From positions 1 to 24,493 of the forward strand of contig CABQJB010000008.1 of the NCBI GenBank assembly GCA_902464195.1: a DNA stretch of 24,493 nucleotides, given 5' to 3'. Origin of the DNA: an uncultured Megasphaera sp. GTDB lineage: Bacteria > Bacillota > Negativicutes > Veillonellales > Megasphaeraceae. Below the pieces are notes generated by a model. The model ran no database searches. It was not told the DNA's origin and was given only the letters and a program-made list of their open reading frames with translations. Of this stretch, positions 1 through 7,247 are shown in pieces. Numbering within the stretch: position 1 is the first letter of the stretch; each line of letters begins with the position of its first letter. The position numbers and the translations under genes are program-made.

Positions 1-7
1 GTCATAA

Positions 8-21
8 GACAGCGCCTTTTT
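8..21 (+). terminator. 3' half of an intrinsic terminator cut by the window edge
   Basis: GACAGCGCC followed by five T is the right arm and U-tract of a hairpin whose left arm would lie before position 1. The same arm occurs in complete hairpins at 8884-8908 and 12948-12972. It probably ends transcription of the gene upstream of the window. Because only half is visible, this is inferred from the complete copies. Confidence 0.5.
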
Positions 22-330
22 CACGTCTATGCGGCAGACGCATATAGGATGCATATATATGTGATTTGTTGAACGTATGGCAAGTTGTTTTAGCGCCGCT
101 AGATACGATAAAAGTTAGTTGCTATGGAGAGAAAAATAAACTATTTTTTGTTATTATGCATCCTTATAAAATAGGGTAAGAACGGCCTTTATACTATACA
201 AAACGGGTGACGTATACGAAAATGTAAACTACATTATCTCTTTGTATCTGGACAATTTTTGACTTCTTTTTCCTGCGCCTGGCAGGTCATAAAAATAAGT
301 TAAATGTGTAACTTTGCTCTGATTTTCACA
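22..330. other. AT-rich non-coding region upstream of rnfC
   Basis: About 400 bases before rnfC carry no convincing gene. The stretch is much richer in A and T than the coding DNA. It holds a small hairpin (CGTCT/AGACG, 24-40), a perfect palindrome at 221-235 and a CCTGC/GCAGG hairpin at 272-286 that has no U-tract on either strand. The main promoter lies just downstream. Such a long leader before a major energy operon suggests regulator binding sites, but I cannot assign any to a known regulator. Confidence 0.5.
221..235. promoter_or_regulatory. perfect inverted repeat, possible operator upstream of the rnf promoter
   Basis: AATGTA-AAC-TACATT is a perfect 6-3-6 palindrome in AT-rich DNA about 95 bases upstream of the -35 box of the rnfC promoter. 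A dimeric regulator is a plausible ligand, but I recognise no family consensus. A palindrome of this size can occur by chance in AT-rich sequence. Confidence 0.25.
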
Positions 331-359
331 TTGAATAATATGCTACATAATGATATAAT
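331..359 (+). promoter_or_regulatory. sigma-70 type promoter of the rnf operon
   Basis: A -35 box TTGAAT (331-336) and a perfect -10 box TATAAT (354-359) are separated by 17 bases. Transcription should start near 366, leaving a leader of about 60 bases before the rnfC ATG at 427. The same TTGAAT/17/TATAATG arrangement recurs at 12381-12410. Confidence 0.8.
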
Positions 360-426
360 GTAAGCGATTGAAAGCATGATTCATGTTTTTATTATTTTTC
401 ATTATATAATAATGAGGTGATTTTTG

Positions 427-1782
427 ATGTTGAATACCTTTAAAAGAGGTGGGGTCCATCCTGACGATGGCAAGATCTATGCAAAAGACAAAGCCATAGA
501 AACCCCGGCAGTACCGGCTCAAGTCGTCATTCCCATGAGCCAGCACTTTGGCGCGCCTTGTACGCCGACCGTCAAAGTCGGTGACCTGGTCAAGAAAGGC
601 CAGCTTATCGGGACGAGTGACGCATTCTTGCATGCTGACATCCATGCCTCTACGTCCGGCAAAGTCATCAAAGTTGCGCCTATGCCGCACAACATGATGG
701 TCAAATGCATGGCTGTCGTCATCGAAGCAGATGGCAAAGATGAATGGGCAGAAGGGATTCCCCAGGCTCACGACTGGAAACAGCTCGACAGCAAAGAAAT
801 CTTGGAACTCATCAAGAAAGCCGGCGTCGTCGGCTGCGGCGGTGCTACCTTCCCGGCTCACGTCAAATTGGCTCCGAACAAACCGGTCGATACGTTCATC
901 GTCAACGGTGCGGAATGCGAACCGTATCTGACCTGTGACTATCGTGCCATGGTCGAAAAGGAAACGACGGACAAACTCGTTACGGGCGTCCAGATCTGCA
1001 TGAAAGTCCTCGGCGTCAAGAAGGCTTTCATCGGCATTGAAGACAACAAGCCGGAAGCCATCCAGAACCTGACCGAAGCTTTCAAAGATATTCCCGAAGT
1101 TACAGTCCTCGCTTGTAAGACGAAGTACCCTCAGGGTGCTGAAAAGATGATGATTGAAGCCTGCACAGGCCGTCAGGTCGAACCGGGCGGACTTCCTATG
1201 AACGTCGGCTGCGTCGTCAGCAACGTCGGTACGGTCATTGCCATCACCGATGCTGTCTGCCAGGGCATCCCCTTCATCGAACGTCTTACGACCGTTACCG
1301 GTGACTGCATCAAAGAACCGAAGAACCTCCGTCTCCGTATCGGCACGACTTTCCAGGAAGCCATCGATTACTGTGGCGGCTTCTCCAAACAGCCGGATCG
1401 CCTGATCGCCGGCGGCCCGATGATGGGTCTGGCTCAGTATCAGCTCGATGTACCGATTACTAAAGGGGCTTCCGGTATCCTGGCTCTCTCTCCGGAAAAA
1501 TGCCAGGTCGGCGAAGAATCTCCGTGCATCCGCTGCGGCCGTTGCGTAGAAGCATGTCCCATGGGCCTCATTCCGAGCCAGCTCAGCATCTTCTCGTCCT
1601 GCCAGGCATGGGATAAATGCATGGAATACGGCGTCATGAACTGTGTCGAATGTGGCAGCTGTGTCTATACCTGCCCGGCAAAACGTAACATTGTCCAGTA
1701 TATCCGCAATGCGAAAGGCCAGTGCAAAGCTATCCAGCGCGCAGCGCAGGCTAAAGCTGAAGCACAGAAAGCCAAGAACTAA
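427..1782 (+). CDS. rnfC: RnfC, ferredoxin:NAD oxidoreductase subunit C
   Basis: RnfC is the peripheral NADH/FMN-binding subunit of the Rnf complex, which moves electrons between reduced ferredoxin and NAD while pumping Na+ or H+. The 451-residue protein has the glycine-rich nucleotide-binding segment GVVGCGGATFPAHVKL (133-148) and the conserved VNGAECEPYLTCD (159-171). Two 4Fe-4S motifs follow, with cysteines 367/370/373/377 and 406/409/412/416. The length fits the clostridial type, without the long Ala-rich tail of gamma-proteobacterial homologues. GAGGTGA (414-420) sits 6 bases before ATG 427, so that start is preferred to the TTG three bases earlier. It is the first gene of a seven-gene operon with the order C-D-G-E-A-B. 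Confidence 0.96.
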   Translation: MLNTFKRGGVHPDDGKIYAKDKAIETPAVPAQVVIPMSQHFGAPCTPTVKVGDLVKKGQLIGTSDAFLHADIHASTSGKVIKVAPMPHNMMVKCMAVVIEADGKDEWAEGIPQAHDWKQLDSKEILELIKKAGVVGCGGATFPAHVKLAPNKPVDTFIVNGAECEPYLTCDYRAMVEKETTDKLVTGVQICMKVLGVKKAFIGIEDNKPEAIQNLTEAFKDIPEVTVLACKTKYPQGAEKMMIEACTGRQVEPGGLPMNVGCVVSNVGTVIAITDAVCQGIPFIERLTTVTGDCIKEPKNLRLRIGTTFQEAIDYCGGFSKQPDRLIAGGPMMGLAQYQLDVPITKGASGILALSPEKCQVGEESPCIRCGRCVEACPMGLIPSQLSIFSSCQAWDKCMEYGVMNCVECGSCVYTCPAKRNIVQYIRNAKGQCKAIQRAAQAKAEAQKAKN

Positions 1783-1799
1783 TTGGAAGAAGGGATATC

Positions 1800-2831
1800 A
1801 TGAGTCCAGAAGCTAAAGGACAAACAAATGGAAAGGATGCTAAAGACATGCAGAAATTTAAACTTACCGTAGCATCTTCACCGCATGTTCGCTGTAACGA
1901 AACCATTCCTAAGATCATGTGGAATGTCGTCGCCGCCCTTGTACCGGCTGCTGCGTTCGGCGTCTACTATTTCGGTGTCAATGCTCTCGTCAATATCATC
2001 GTCGCAATTGTCTCGGCAGTTGTATTTGAATTCTTATGGGAAAAACTGATGCACAAACGCGTCACCATCAAAGATGGTTCCGCCGTCATCACTGGCCTTC
2101 TCCTGGCTATGTGCTGCCCGCCGAACCTTCCCTGGTGGATGAGCATCGTCGGTTCCTTCCTGGCTATCGTCGTTTGTAAACAGGCCATGGGCGGCCTTGG
2201 CTACAACATCTTCAACCCGGCTCACGTCGGCCGTGCTGGTTTGATGGTTTCCTGGCCGATCGCCATGACGACCTGGACCCAGCTCAATGGGACCGTCATC
2301 GACGGTGTCGCTGGGGCTACGCCGCTGAACGTCTTCAAACACGGCGGTACAGATGCTCTCTTCAATCTCTTCGGCACGAACGATTGGGGCACTATTTATC
2401 AGAGCTTGTTCTTCGGGTTCCGCAACGGTTCCCTCGGTGAAACGTCGACAGTCCTCCTCATCCTCGGTGGTCTGTGGCTGATCTACAAAGGTTACATCAA
2501 CTGGCAGGTTCCGGTTATCATGATCGCTACCGTCGGCGTCCTCATGGGTGTTTTCTATGGCGTCAACGTTGCAATCTTTGAAATGATGGCTGGCGGCCTC
2601 ATCATCGGCGCCTTCTTCATGGCAACCGATATGGTCACGGCTCCGATTACCCTGAAAGGCCAGATGATCTTCGCATTGGGCTGCGGCCTGATTACGGTCC
2701 TCATCCGTACTCTCGGCGGTTATCCGGAAGGGGTTTGCTACGCCATCTTGCTCATGAATACCTTGACTCCGCTCATCGACCGTCTGGTCAAACCGACCGT
2801 CTTTGGCGCAGTAAAAAAGGGGGCTAAATAA
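1800..2831 (+). CDS. rnfD: RnfD, ion-translocating membrane subunit
   Basis: RnfD is a multi-spanning inner-membrane subunit of Rnf, related to NqrB, and carries covalently bound FMN. The 343-residue protein has a short soluble N-terminus and then many hydrophobic helices, for example near 42-78, 95-127, 200-262 and 275-330. The flavinylation site is read as Thr174 in AGATPL (171-176); the family usually shows SGAT or TGAT here, so the first position is slightly unusual. An AGAAGGG site stands about 5 bases before ATG 1800. A second possible start is ATG 1848 (Met17), preceded by GGAAAGGA, which would remove a poorly conserved polar leader. The gene begins 17 bases after rnfC. Confidence 0.95.
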   Translation: MSPEAKGQTNGKDAKDMQKFKLTVASSPHVRCNETIPKIMWNVVAALVPAAAFGVYYFGVNALVNIIVAIVSAVVFEFLWEKLMHKRVTIKDGSAVITGLLLAMCCPPNLPWWMSIVGSFLAIVVCKQAMGGLGYNIFNPAHVGRAGLMVSWPIAMTTWTQLNGTVIDGVAGATPLNVFKHGGTDALFNLFGTNDWGTIYQSLFFGFRNGSLGETSTVLLILGGLWLIYKGYINWQVPVIMIATVGVLMGVFYGVNVAIFEMMAGGLIIGAFFMATDMVTAPITLKGQMIFALGCGLITVLIRTLGGYPEGVCYAILLMNTLTPLIDRLVKPTVFGAVKKGAK

Positions 2832-2832
2832 A

Positions 2833-3384
2833 ATGGCAGACAAAAACGAAAGCGGAATCTTCAAGGTTGCGATGAACCTTATCCTGACCTGCCTGGTTTC
2901 CGGCTGTATCATCGGCGTCGTCTATGCTGCTACTGGCAAGATTGCCTATGAAAAAGCTGAACAGATGAAACAGGATTCCATGAAATCCCTCGTTCCGCAG
3001 GCTGAAAAATTTGATCCCGTCCCTGGCGAAAAAGATACCTTCGTCGCTGAACAGGGCGGCAAGAAAGTTGCTTATATCATTCCGACGGCTCCGAAAGGTT
3101 ACGGCGGCGCTATCAAAATGCTGACGGCTGTTTCCATGGACGGCACGGTTATGGACTACACGGTCCTCGAAGCCAACGAAACTCCGGGCCTCGGCGATAG
3201 AGGTGCTAAATCTCCGTTTAAAGATCAGTTCAAAGGCAAAAAACTGGAAAACTTGGAAGTCACCAAGGAAGCTGGCGTAAAGGATAAGATCCAGGCCATG
3301 ACCGGTGCTACCATTTCTTCCCGTGCTTTCACTTTGGGCGTTAAGCAGGCTGTTGAAAAAGCAGCACAGTTAGGGGGTAAATAA
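2833..3384 (+). CDS. rnfG: RnfG, covalent-FMN electron transfer subunit
   Basis: RnfG is related to NqrC. It is anchored by one N-terminal helix (about 11-33) and exposes an FMN-binding domain outside the membrane. The flavin attaches to the last threonine of TGAT: here DKIQAMTGATISS gives Thr160, with the upstream aspartate that ApbE-type transferases recognise. The length of 183 residues is normal. The start ATG 2833 follows the rnfD stop by one base, with a purine-rich AAAAAGGGGG inside the end of rnfD acting as ribosome site. The apbE gene four genes downstream supplies the enzyme expected to flavinylate it. Confidence 0.95.
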   Translation: MADKNESGIFKVAMNLILTCLVSGCIIGVVYAATGKIAYEKAEQMKQDSMKSLVPQAEKFDPVPGEKDTFVAEQGGKKVAYIIPTAPKGYGGAIKMLTAVSMDGTVMDYTVLEANETPGLGDRGAKSPFKDQFKGKKLENLEVTKEAGVKDKIQAMTGATISSRAFTLGVKQAVEKAAQLGGK

Positions 3385-3386
3385 TA

Positions 3387-4010
3387 ATGAATCTTTGGAA
3401 AGTATTTACTAGAGGCATTATTGAAGAAAACCCGTACTTCGTCCTGGCCTTGAGCCTGTGCCCGGGCCTTGCCGTTACGACAAGCATCGTCAATGGCCTG
3501 ACCATGGGCTGCACAGTATGGTTCGTCATCACGGCTAACAATACGGTCGTTTCCATCATTCACAAGCTGATCAACAAAAAAGTCCGTATCCCTGTTTACA
3601 TCACCTGTATCGCTACTATCGTAACGTGCGTACAGCTGTTCTTACAGGCTTTTGCTCCGGATCTGTACAAAGCCCTGGGCGTATACCTCGACCTGGTCGT
3701 CGTATTTGCTATCATCCTGGCTCGTGCTGAATCGGTTGCATCGAAAAACGGCGTCGTCGTTTCCTTCCTCGACGGCATGGGCATGGGCATTGGCTTCACC
3801 ATTGCTATGTTCCTCATTTCTTTCGTCCGTGAAATCCTCGGCAACGGTACCTTCTTTGGTATCTCTGTCTTTGGTCCGTCCTATCAGCCGGCCCTGATCA
3901 TGGCCTTGCCGCCTGGAGCCTTCATGCTCATCGGTTTCATCATGGCTGGTTTCAAGATCTGGAATGAACATGTTGAAAGACAGAGACAACTGAAAGGGAG
4001 TGAAGGATAA
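3387..4010 (+). CDS. rnfE: RnfE, membrane subunit
   Basis: RnfE (NqrD-like) is one of two homologous hydrophobic subunits that form the ion-translocating core with RnfA and RnfD. The 207-residue protein is mostly hydrophobic, with about six membrane segments. It starts with the typical soluble MNLWKVFTRGIIEENP leader and contains the conserved ANNTVVS loop near residues 50-56. TTAGGGGGT precedes ATG 3387. The gene follows rnfG by two bases and overlaps rnfA by one base (TAATG), so translation is probably coupled. Confidence 0.95.
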   Translation: MNLWKVFTRGIIEENPYFVLALSLCPGLAVTTSIVNGLTMGCTVWFVITANNTVVSIIHKLINKKVRIPVYITCIATIVTCVQLFLQAFAPDLYKALGVYLDLVVVFAIILARAESVASKNGVVVSFLDGMGMGIGFTIAMFLISFVREILGNGTFFGISVFGPSYQPALIMALPPGAFMLIGFIMAGFKIWNEHVERQRQLKGSEG

Positions 4011-4582
4011 TGGAATACTTTACGCTGTTCATCGGGGCTGTCTTGATTAACAACTTCGTATTGACCAAGTTCCTCGGTTTGTGTATCTTCTTCGGCGTTT
4101 CCAAGAACCTGAACGCCTCTGTCGGCATGGGCTTCGCCGTCACTGCCGTCATCACTATGAGTACTATCCTGGCATGGTGCCTGTACAACTTAGTCCTGGT
4201 ACCGCTTCATTTGGAATTCCTGCGCACGATTTCCTTCGTTATCTTGATCGCAAGTTTCGTACAGTTACTGGAAATTGTCATCAAGAAAGAATCGCCGACC
4301 TTGTATAACATGTGGGGTATTTACCTCATGCTGATCGCTACGAACTGTATCGTCCTGTCCGTCCCGGTCATCAGTGTCACCAGCGGTTATAACTTCTTGG
4401 AAAACATCGTCTTCGCTGTTGGCGCAGGCCTCGGTTTCGCCGTAGCTCTGATCCTCATGGCAAGCTGCCGTGAAAAATTGGACTATGCCGCTGTTCCCCA
4501 CGCTTTGAAAGGCACACCAATCGCTTTCATCGTCGCCGGTATGATGTCCCTGGCCTTCCTCGGCTTCTCCGGTATGATTTAA
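4010..4582 (+). CDS. rnfA: RnfA, membrane subunit
   Basis: RnfA (NqrE-like) pairs with RnfE in the Rnf membrane core; together they are thought to hold an iron-sulfur centre within the membrane. The 190-residue protein has about six hydrophobic helices and begins with MEYFTLFIGAVLINNFVLTKFLG, whose NNFVL and FLG(L)C elements are highly conserved in the family. Its ATG shares a base with the rnfE stop codon, and GGGAGTGAAGG lies just upstream inside rnfE. Length and neighbours fit RnfA fully. Confidence 0.96.
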   Translation: MEYFTLFIGAVLINNFVLTKFLGLCIFFGVSKNLNASVGMGFAVTAVITMSTILAWCLYNLVLVPLHLEFLRTISFVILIASFVQLLEIVIKKESPTLYNMWGIYLMLIATNCIVLSVPVISVTSGYNFLENIVFAVGAGLGFAVALILMASCREKLDYAAVPHALKGTPIAFIVAGMMSLAFLGFSGMI

Positions 4583-4603
4583 GGCAAAGGAGTGAATTAG
4601 ATT

Positions 4604-5461
4604 ATGTACGATTATACAACGATAGCTATGTATGCTGTCGGCGTCATGGTTTGCATCGGTATCGTCTTCGGCTTTATCCTTGCAAGTGCTGATAAGAAAT
4701 TTGCCATGGAAGAAAATCCGCTCATCGGCGAAGTCAAAGAAGCACTTCCTCAGGGCCAGTGCGGTGCCTGCGGTTTCGCCGGCTGTGCAAAATATGCGGA
4801 AGCCGTCGTCCTCGACCCGAACGTTCCGCCTAACCTCTGTGTTCCTGGTAAAGCTGAAGTCGCTGCTGTCGTCGCTAAGCTGACGGGCAAAGTCGCTGAA
4901 GCTACGGAACCGAAATACGCTCACATCAAATGCCGCGGCGGCAATGGTATTGCCAAACTGGCTTATGAATACAAAGGTGTTCATGACTGCGCCGCTGCTA
5001 AAATCGTTCAGCAGGGCCCGAAATTCTGTAAATTCGGCTGTCTCGGCTTCGGCAACTGCACGCGTGCCTGCCCGTTCGGTGCTATGAGCATGGGTGAAAA
5101 TGGCCTGCCTGTCGTCAACAAGACGCTCTGCACAGGCTGCGGTAAATGCGCTTCTGTCTGCCCGAACCACGTCATCGAACTCCTGCCGATCAGTGCCAAA
5201 GTCAGCATCAGCTGCAGCTCCAAAGATTTCGGCGCTCCGGCAATGAAGAACTGCAAGGCCCTGTGCCTCGGCTGCGGTTCCTGCATGCGTAACTGCTCGC
5301 ACCAGGAAGAAGGGGCTATCAAGATCATCGACCATCTGGCCGTCGTCAACCAGGACATCTGCCACACCTGTGACAATGCTACCTGCTTGACCAAGTGCCC
5401 GACTGGTGCTATCAATGAAATGATCAAAGGCTCTTTCAAGAAAGAAGAAAACGTAGGTTAA
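4604..5461 (+). CDS. rnfB: RnfB, ferredoxin-accepting iron-sulfur subunit
   Basis: RnfB takes electrons from reduced ferredoxin at the cytoplasmic face. The 285-residue protein has one N-terminal membrane helix (about 7-28) and the RnfB Fe-S domain CGACGFAGC (C53, C56, C61, then C79). Ferredoxin motifs follow at C142/146/152/156 and C176/179/182/186. A C-terminal extension adds the cysteine-rich stretches 217-231 and 253-265. This is the long multi-cluster clostridial form; gamma-proteobacterial RnfB is near 190 residues. AAAGGAGTGA (4586-4595) precedes ATG 4604 by about 8 bases. It closes the rnf set and is followed 3 bases later by apbE. Confidence 0.96.
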   Translation: MYDYTTIAMYAVGVMVCIGIVFGFILASADKKFAMEENPLIGEVKEALPQGQCGACGFAGCAKYAEAVVLDPNVPPNLCVPGKAEVAAVVAKLTGKVAEATEPKYAHIKCRGGNGIAKLAYEYKGVHDCAAAKIVQQGPKFCKFGCLGFGNCTRACPFGAMSMGENGLPVVNKTLCTGCGKCASVCPNHVIELLPISAKVSISCSSKDFGAPAMKNCKALCLGCGSCMRNCSHQEEGAIKIIDHLAVVNQDICHTCDNATCLTKCPTGAINEMIKGSFKKEENVG

Positions 5462-5464
5462 TAC

Positions 5465-6526
5465 ATGGATAAGAAACGGTATGTATGGGTTCTTCTCACC
5501 ATGGCGTTCCTCATCGTCCTCAGTTGCTCCGGATGCAGTCTGCATCCGGAGTCTTCTTTTGATAGGAGCGGTGTCGCCATGGATACGACGGTCTCTCTGC
5601 GGGCGTCTGGGAAGGAAGCCAAAGAAGCAGTCGATGAAGGCTTTGACCGCCTGAATCAGCTGGACAAACTGGCCGGCCAGAACGAAGACAGTGACGTGAG
5701 CCGCATCAATGCCGCTGCTGGCAAGGAATACGTCCAGGTCGACCCGGCTATTTATGAAATGATTGAATATGCTAAGGATTATTCGGCCAAGAGCCAGGGC
5801 GAATGGGACATTACGGTCGGCGTCATGACCAATTTATGGCGCATCGGCAACGACGACCAGCACGTGCCGTCAGCCGATGAAATTTCCCAGGCCCTGATGA
5901 AGGTCAACTACAAGGATATCCTCCTGCGGCCGGAAGACCACAGCGTCATGCTGGCCAAGCCTGGCATGGCCATCGACCTGGGTGGCGTGGCCAAGGGCTA
6001 TGCTGTCGATGAAATCCGCAAGATTTATGAAAAACACCACATCGAAAGCGGCCTCATCAACCTTGGCGCCAGCTCGATGTATGCCGTCGGCAAGACGACC
6101 AAGGGCAAGCCCTGGCGCATCGGCATCAAGCATCCCCGCTCTGACGATGACAAGAGCTTCCTGGGCATCGTATCCATTGAGAACCAGGCCCTGTCCACGT
6201 CGGGCGACTACGAACGCTATTTCATCCAGGATGGCGTCCGCTACCACCATATCTTCGATCCCCGCACGGGCTATCCCGCCCGGTCCGGCGTCATGAGCGA
6301 CTCCGTCGTCATCGACGGTTCCGTGCCCCATGCAGGCATGCTCAGCGATATGATGACGACCATCGTCTTCGTCCTGGGACCGCAGAAGGGGATGGAACTG
6401 GTAAGCAGCATGGAAGGCGTCAACTGTGAAATCACAGGCAGTGACAATGCTGTCTACATGACCCAGGGCTTTGCCGATAATTTCTCTGACTTGAATAGTG
6501 ATTTCCATCTTTCCGATTCGGAATAA
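5465..6526 (+). CDS. apbE: ApbE lipoprotein, FAD:protein FMN transferase
   Basis: ApbE transfers FMN from FAD onto a threonine of target proteins, here presumably RnfG Thr160 and RnfD Thr174. The 353-residue protein has a lipoprotein signal: positive start, hydrophobic core, then cysteines at 21 and 24, either of which could be lipidated. Family motifs are DLGGVAKGYAVD (171-182), STSGDYERYF (244-253), HHIFDPRTGYP (261-271) and the metal-binding region SDMMTT (294-299). ATG 5465 comes 3 bases after the rnfB stop with only a weak GTAGG upstream, so expression probably depends on coupling to rnfB. No clear terminator follows before the next gene. Confidence 0.95.
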   Translation: MDKKRYVWVLLTMAFLIVLSCSGCSLHPESSFDRSGVAMDTTVSLRASGKEAKEAVDEGFDRLNQLDKLAGQNEDSDVSRINAAAGKEYVQVDPAIYEMIEYAKDYSAKSQGEWDITVGVMTNLWRIGNDDQHVPSADEISQALMKVNYKDILLRPEDHSVMLAKPGMAIDLGGVAKGYAVDEIRKIYEKHHIESGLINLGASSMYAVGKTTKGKPWRIGIKHPRSDDDKSFLGIVSIENQALSTSGDYERYFIQDGVRYHHIFDPRTGYPARSGVMSDSVVIDGSVPHAGMLSDMMTTIVFVLGPQKGMELVSSMEGVNCEITGSDNAVYMTQGFADNFSDLNSDFHLSDSE

Positions 6527-6584
6527 ACCGGCCTCCATAGAAGCAAAAAGTATAGCAGAAAAAAAATTAATATCTTTAAGTCTA

Positions 6585-6613
6585 TTTACTTTTTCATTCG
6601 TTTGTAAGATAAT
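6585..6613 (+). promoter_or_regulatory. promoter of the Lrp-family gene
   Basis: TTTACT (6585-6590) and GATAAT (6608-6613) are spaced by 17 bases in an AT-rich gap between apbE and the regulator gene. Start would be near 6620, giving a leader of about 36 bases. Confidence 0.6.
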
Positions 6614-6655
6614 AGATATGTAAATTTTAGAAATTATGGAGGGTAGTATCTACAG

Positions 6656-7096
6656 ATGGATCATATCGATGACAAAATTTTAACGATACTCAAACACAAT
6701 GGCAAGGCTTCGGCCACGGAAATCAGCAAGGTCGTCGGCCTGTCCATTCCGGCTGTCGCCGAACGTATCCGCAAGATGGAACACAACGGCATCATCGAAG
6801 GTTACGGTGCCAAGATCAGCCGCCGCAAGACCGGTTATAACGTGACGGCTTTCATCATGGTCAACCTCGAACGGTCTGGCGATGTCGAAGAATTCCGCTC
6901 GAAGATTGTCCAGTATCCGGAAGTCCTGGAATGTCACCACGTCGTCGGTGCCTTTGACTACCTGCTCAAAGTGCTGGTCAAGACACCGGATGACCTGGAA
7001 CACTTCCTCATGCAGGTATTGAACGAAATCCCGACGGTCGCCTCGTCCCAGACCTTCATGTGCCTGTCGACACTGAAGGAAGAATGGAACGTGTAA
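6656..7096 (+). CDS. Lrp/AsnC family transcriptional regulator
   Basis: A 146-residue protein of typical Lrp/AsnC size. An N-terminal winged helix-turn-helix (about 4-50; core ATEISKVVGLSIPAVAERIRK) is followed by an alpha/beta RAM domain (about 65-140) with the family signature GAFDYLLKV (98-106). Such proteins form octamers that sense amino acids or related metabolites; the effector and targets cannot be told here. GGAGGG (6638-6643) is 12 bases upstream of ATG 6656, a slightly long spacing, but no closer start exists. It has its own promoter and is followed by a repeat-rich gap and a bidirectional terminator. Its position after rnf-apbE could mean a role in controlling them, which is speculation. 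Confidence 0.93.
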   Translation: MDHIDDKILTILKHNGKASATEISKVVGLSIPAVAERIRKMEHNGIIEGYGAKISRRKTGYNVTAFIMVNLERSGDVEEFRSKIVQYPEVLECHHVVGAFDYLLKVLVKTPDDLEHFLMQVLNEIPTVASSQTFMCLSTLKEEWNV

Positions 7097-7103
7097 GAGC
7101 GTC

Positions 7104-7178
7104 GTGGCTCGTGGTTCGTGGTTCGTAGGGACGCCCAGAGGGCGTGCCGCAGACATTGACGAACTGCTAACACCTAAC
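7104..7178. repeat. inverted heptamer arrays flanking a GC-rich hairpin
   Basis: Left arm 7104-7124 is three units, GTGGCTC GTGGTTC GTGGTTC, followed directly by GTAGGGA. Right arm 7158-7178 is three units in the opposite sense, GACGAAC TGCTAAC ACCTAAC. Between them GGGACGCCC/GGGCGTGCC (7128-7148) can form a hairpin. The same 7-bp periodicity recurs at 8821-8876, 17673-17838 and 22952-23031. The arrays lie between convergent genes, just past the lrp stop. Confidence 0.65.
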
Positions 7179-7181
7179 CAG

Positions 7182-7211
7182 AACGGGCCGCCCTTTGGGA
7201 CGGCCCCTACG
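7182..7211. repeat. GC-rich palindromic repeat, copy 1
   Basis: This 30-bp block begins AACGGGCCGCC and ends GGACGGCCCCTACG. Its ends are partly self-complementary (GGGCCG/CGGCCC). A near-identical copy with one extra base and a changed loop is at 8791-8821. The CGTAGGG part is echoed in reverse at 7124-7130. Confidence 0.65.
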
Positions 7212-7213
7212 AT

Positions 7214-7246
7214 AAAAAGGCTTGCCGCTACGCGGCAAGCCTTTTT
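7214..7246. terminator. bidirectional terminator between the lrp-type and iron-sulfur genes
   Basis: A perfect 15-bp stem, AAAAAGGCTTGCCGC paired with GCGGCAAGCCTTTTT, with a 3-base loop (TAC). With an A-tract on one side and a T-tract on the other it can stop transcription from both directions. It ends one base before the TAG of the minus-strand gene. Confidence 0.9.
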
Positions 7247-7247
7247 A

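Noticed and set aside
66..83. Rex-like operator upstream of rnf
   Set aside because: TTGTTGA...ATGGCAA only loosely resembles the inverted TTGT-type half sites of Rex, and it lies about 250 bp from the promoter.
272..286. Terminator hairpin CCTGC/GCAGG
   Set aside because: The stem is only 5 bp and no U-tract follows on either strand.
7104..7211. CRISPR array
   Set aside because: Repeats are 7 bp without unique spacers of constant length, and no cas gene is present; the same applies to the other heptamer loci.
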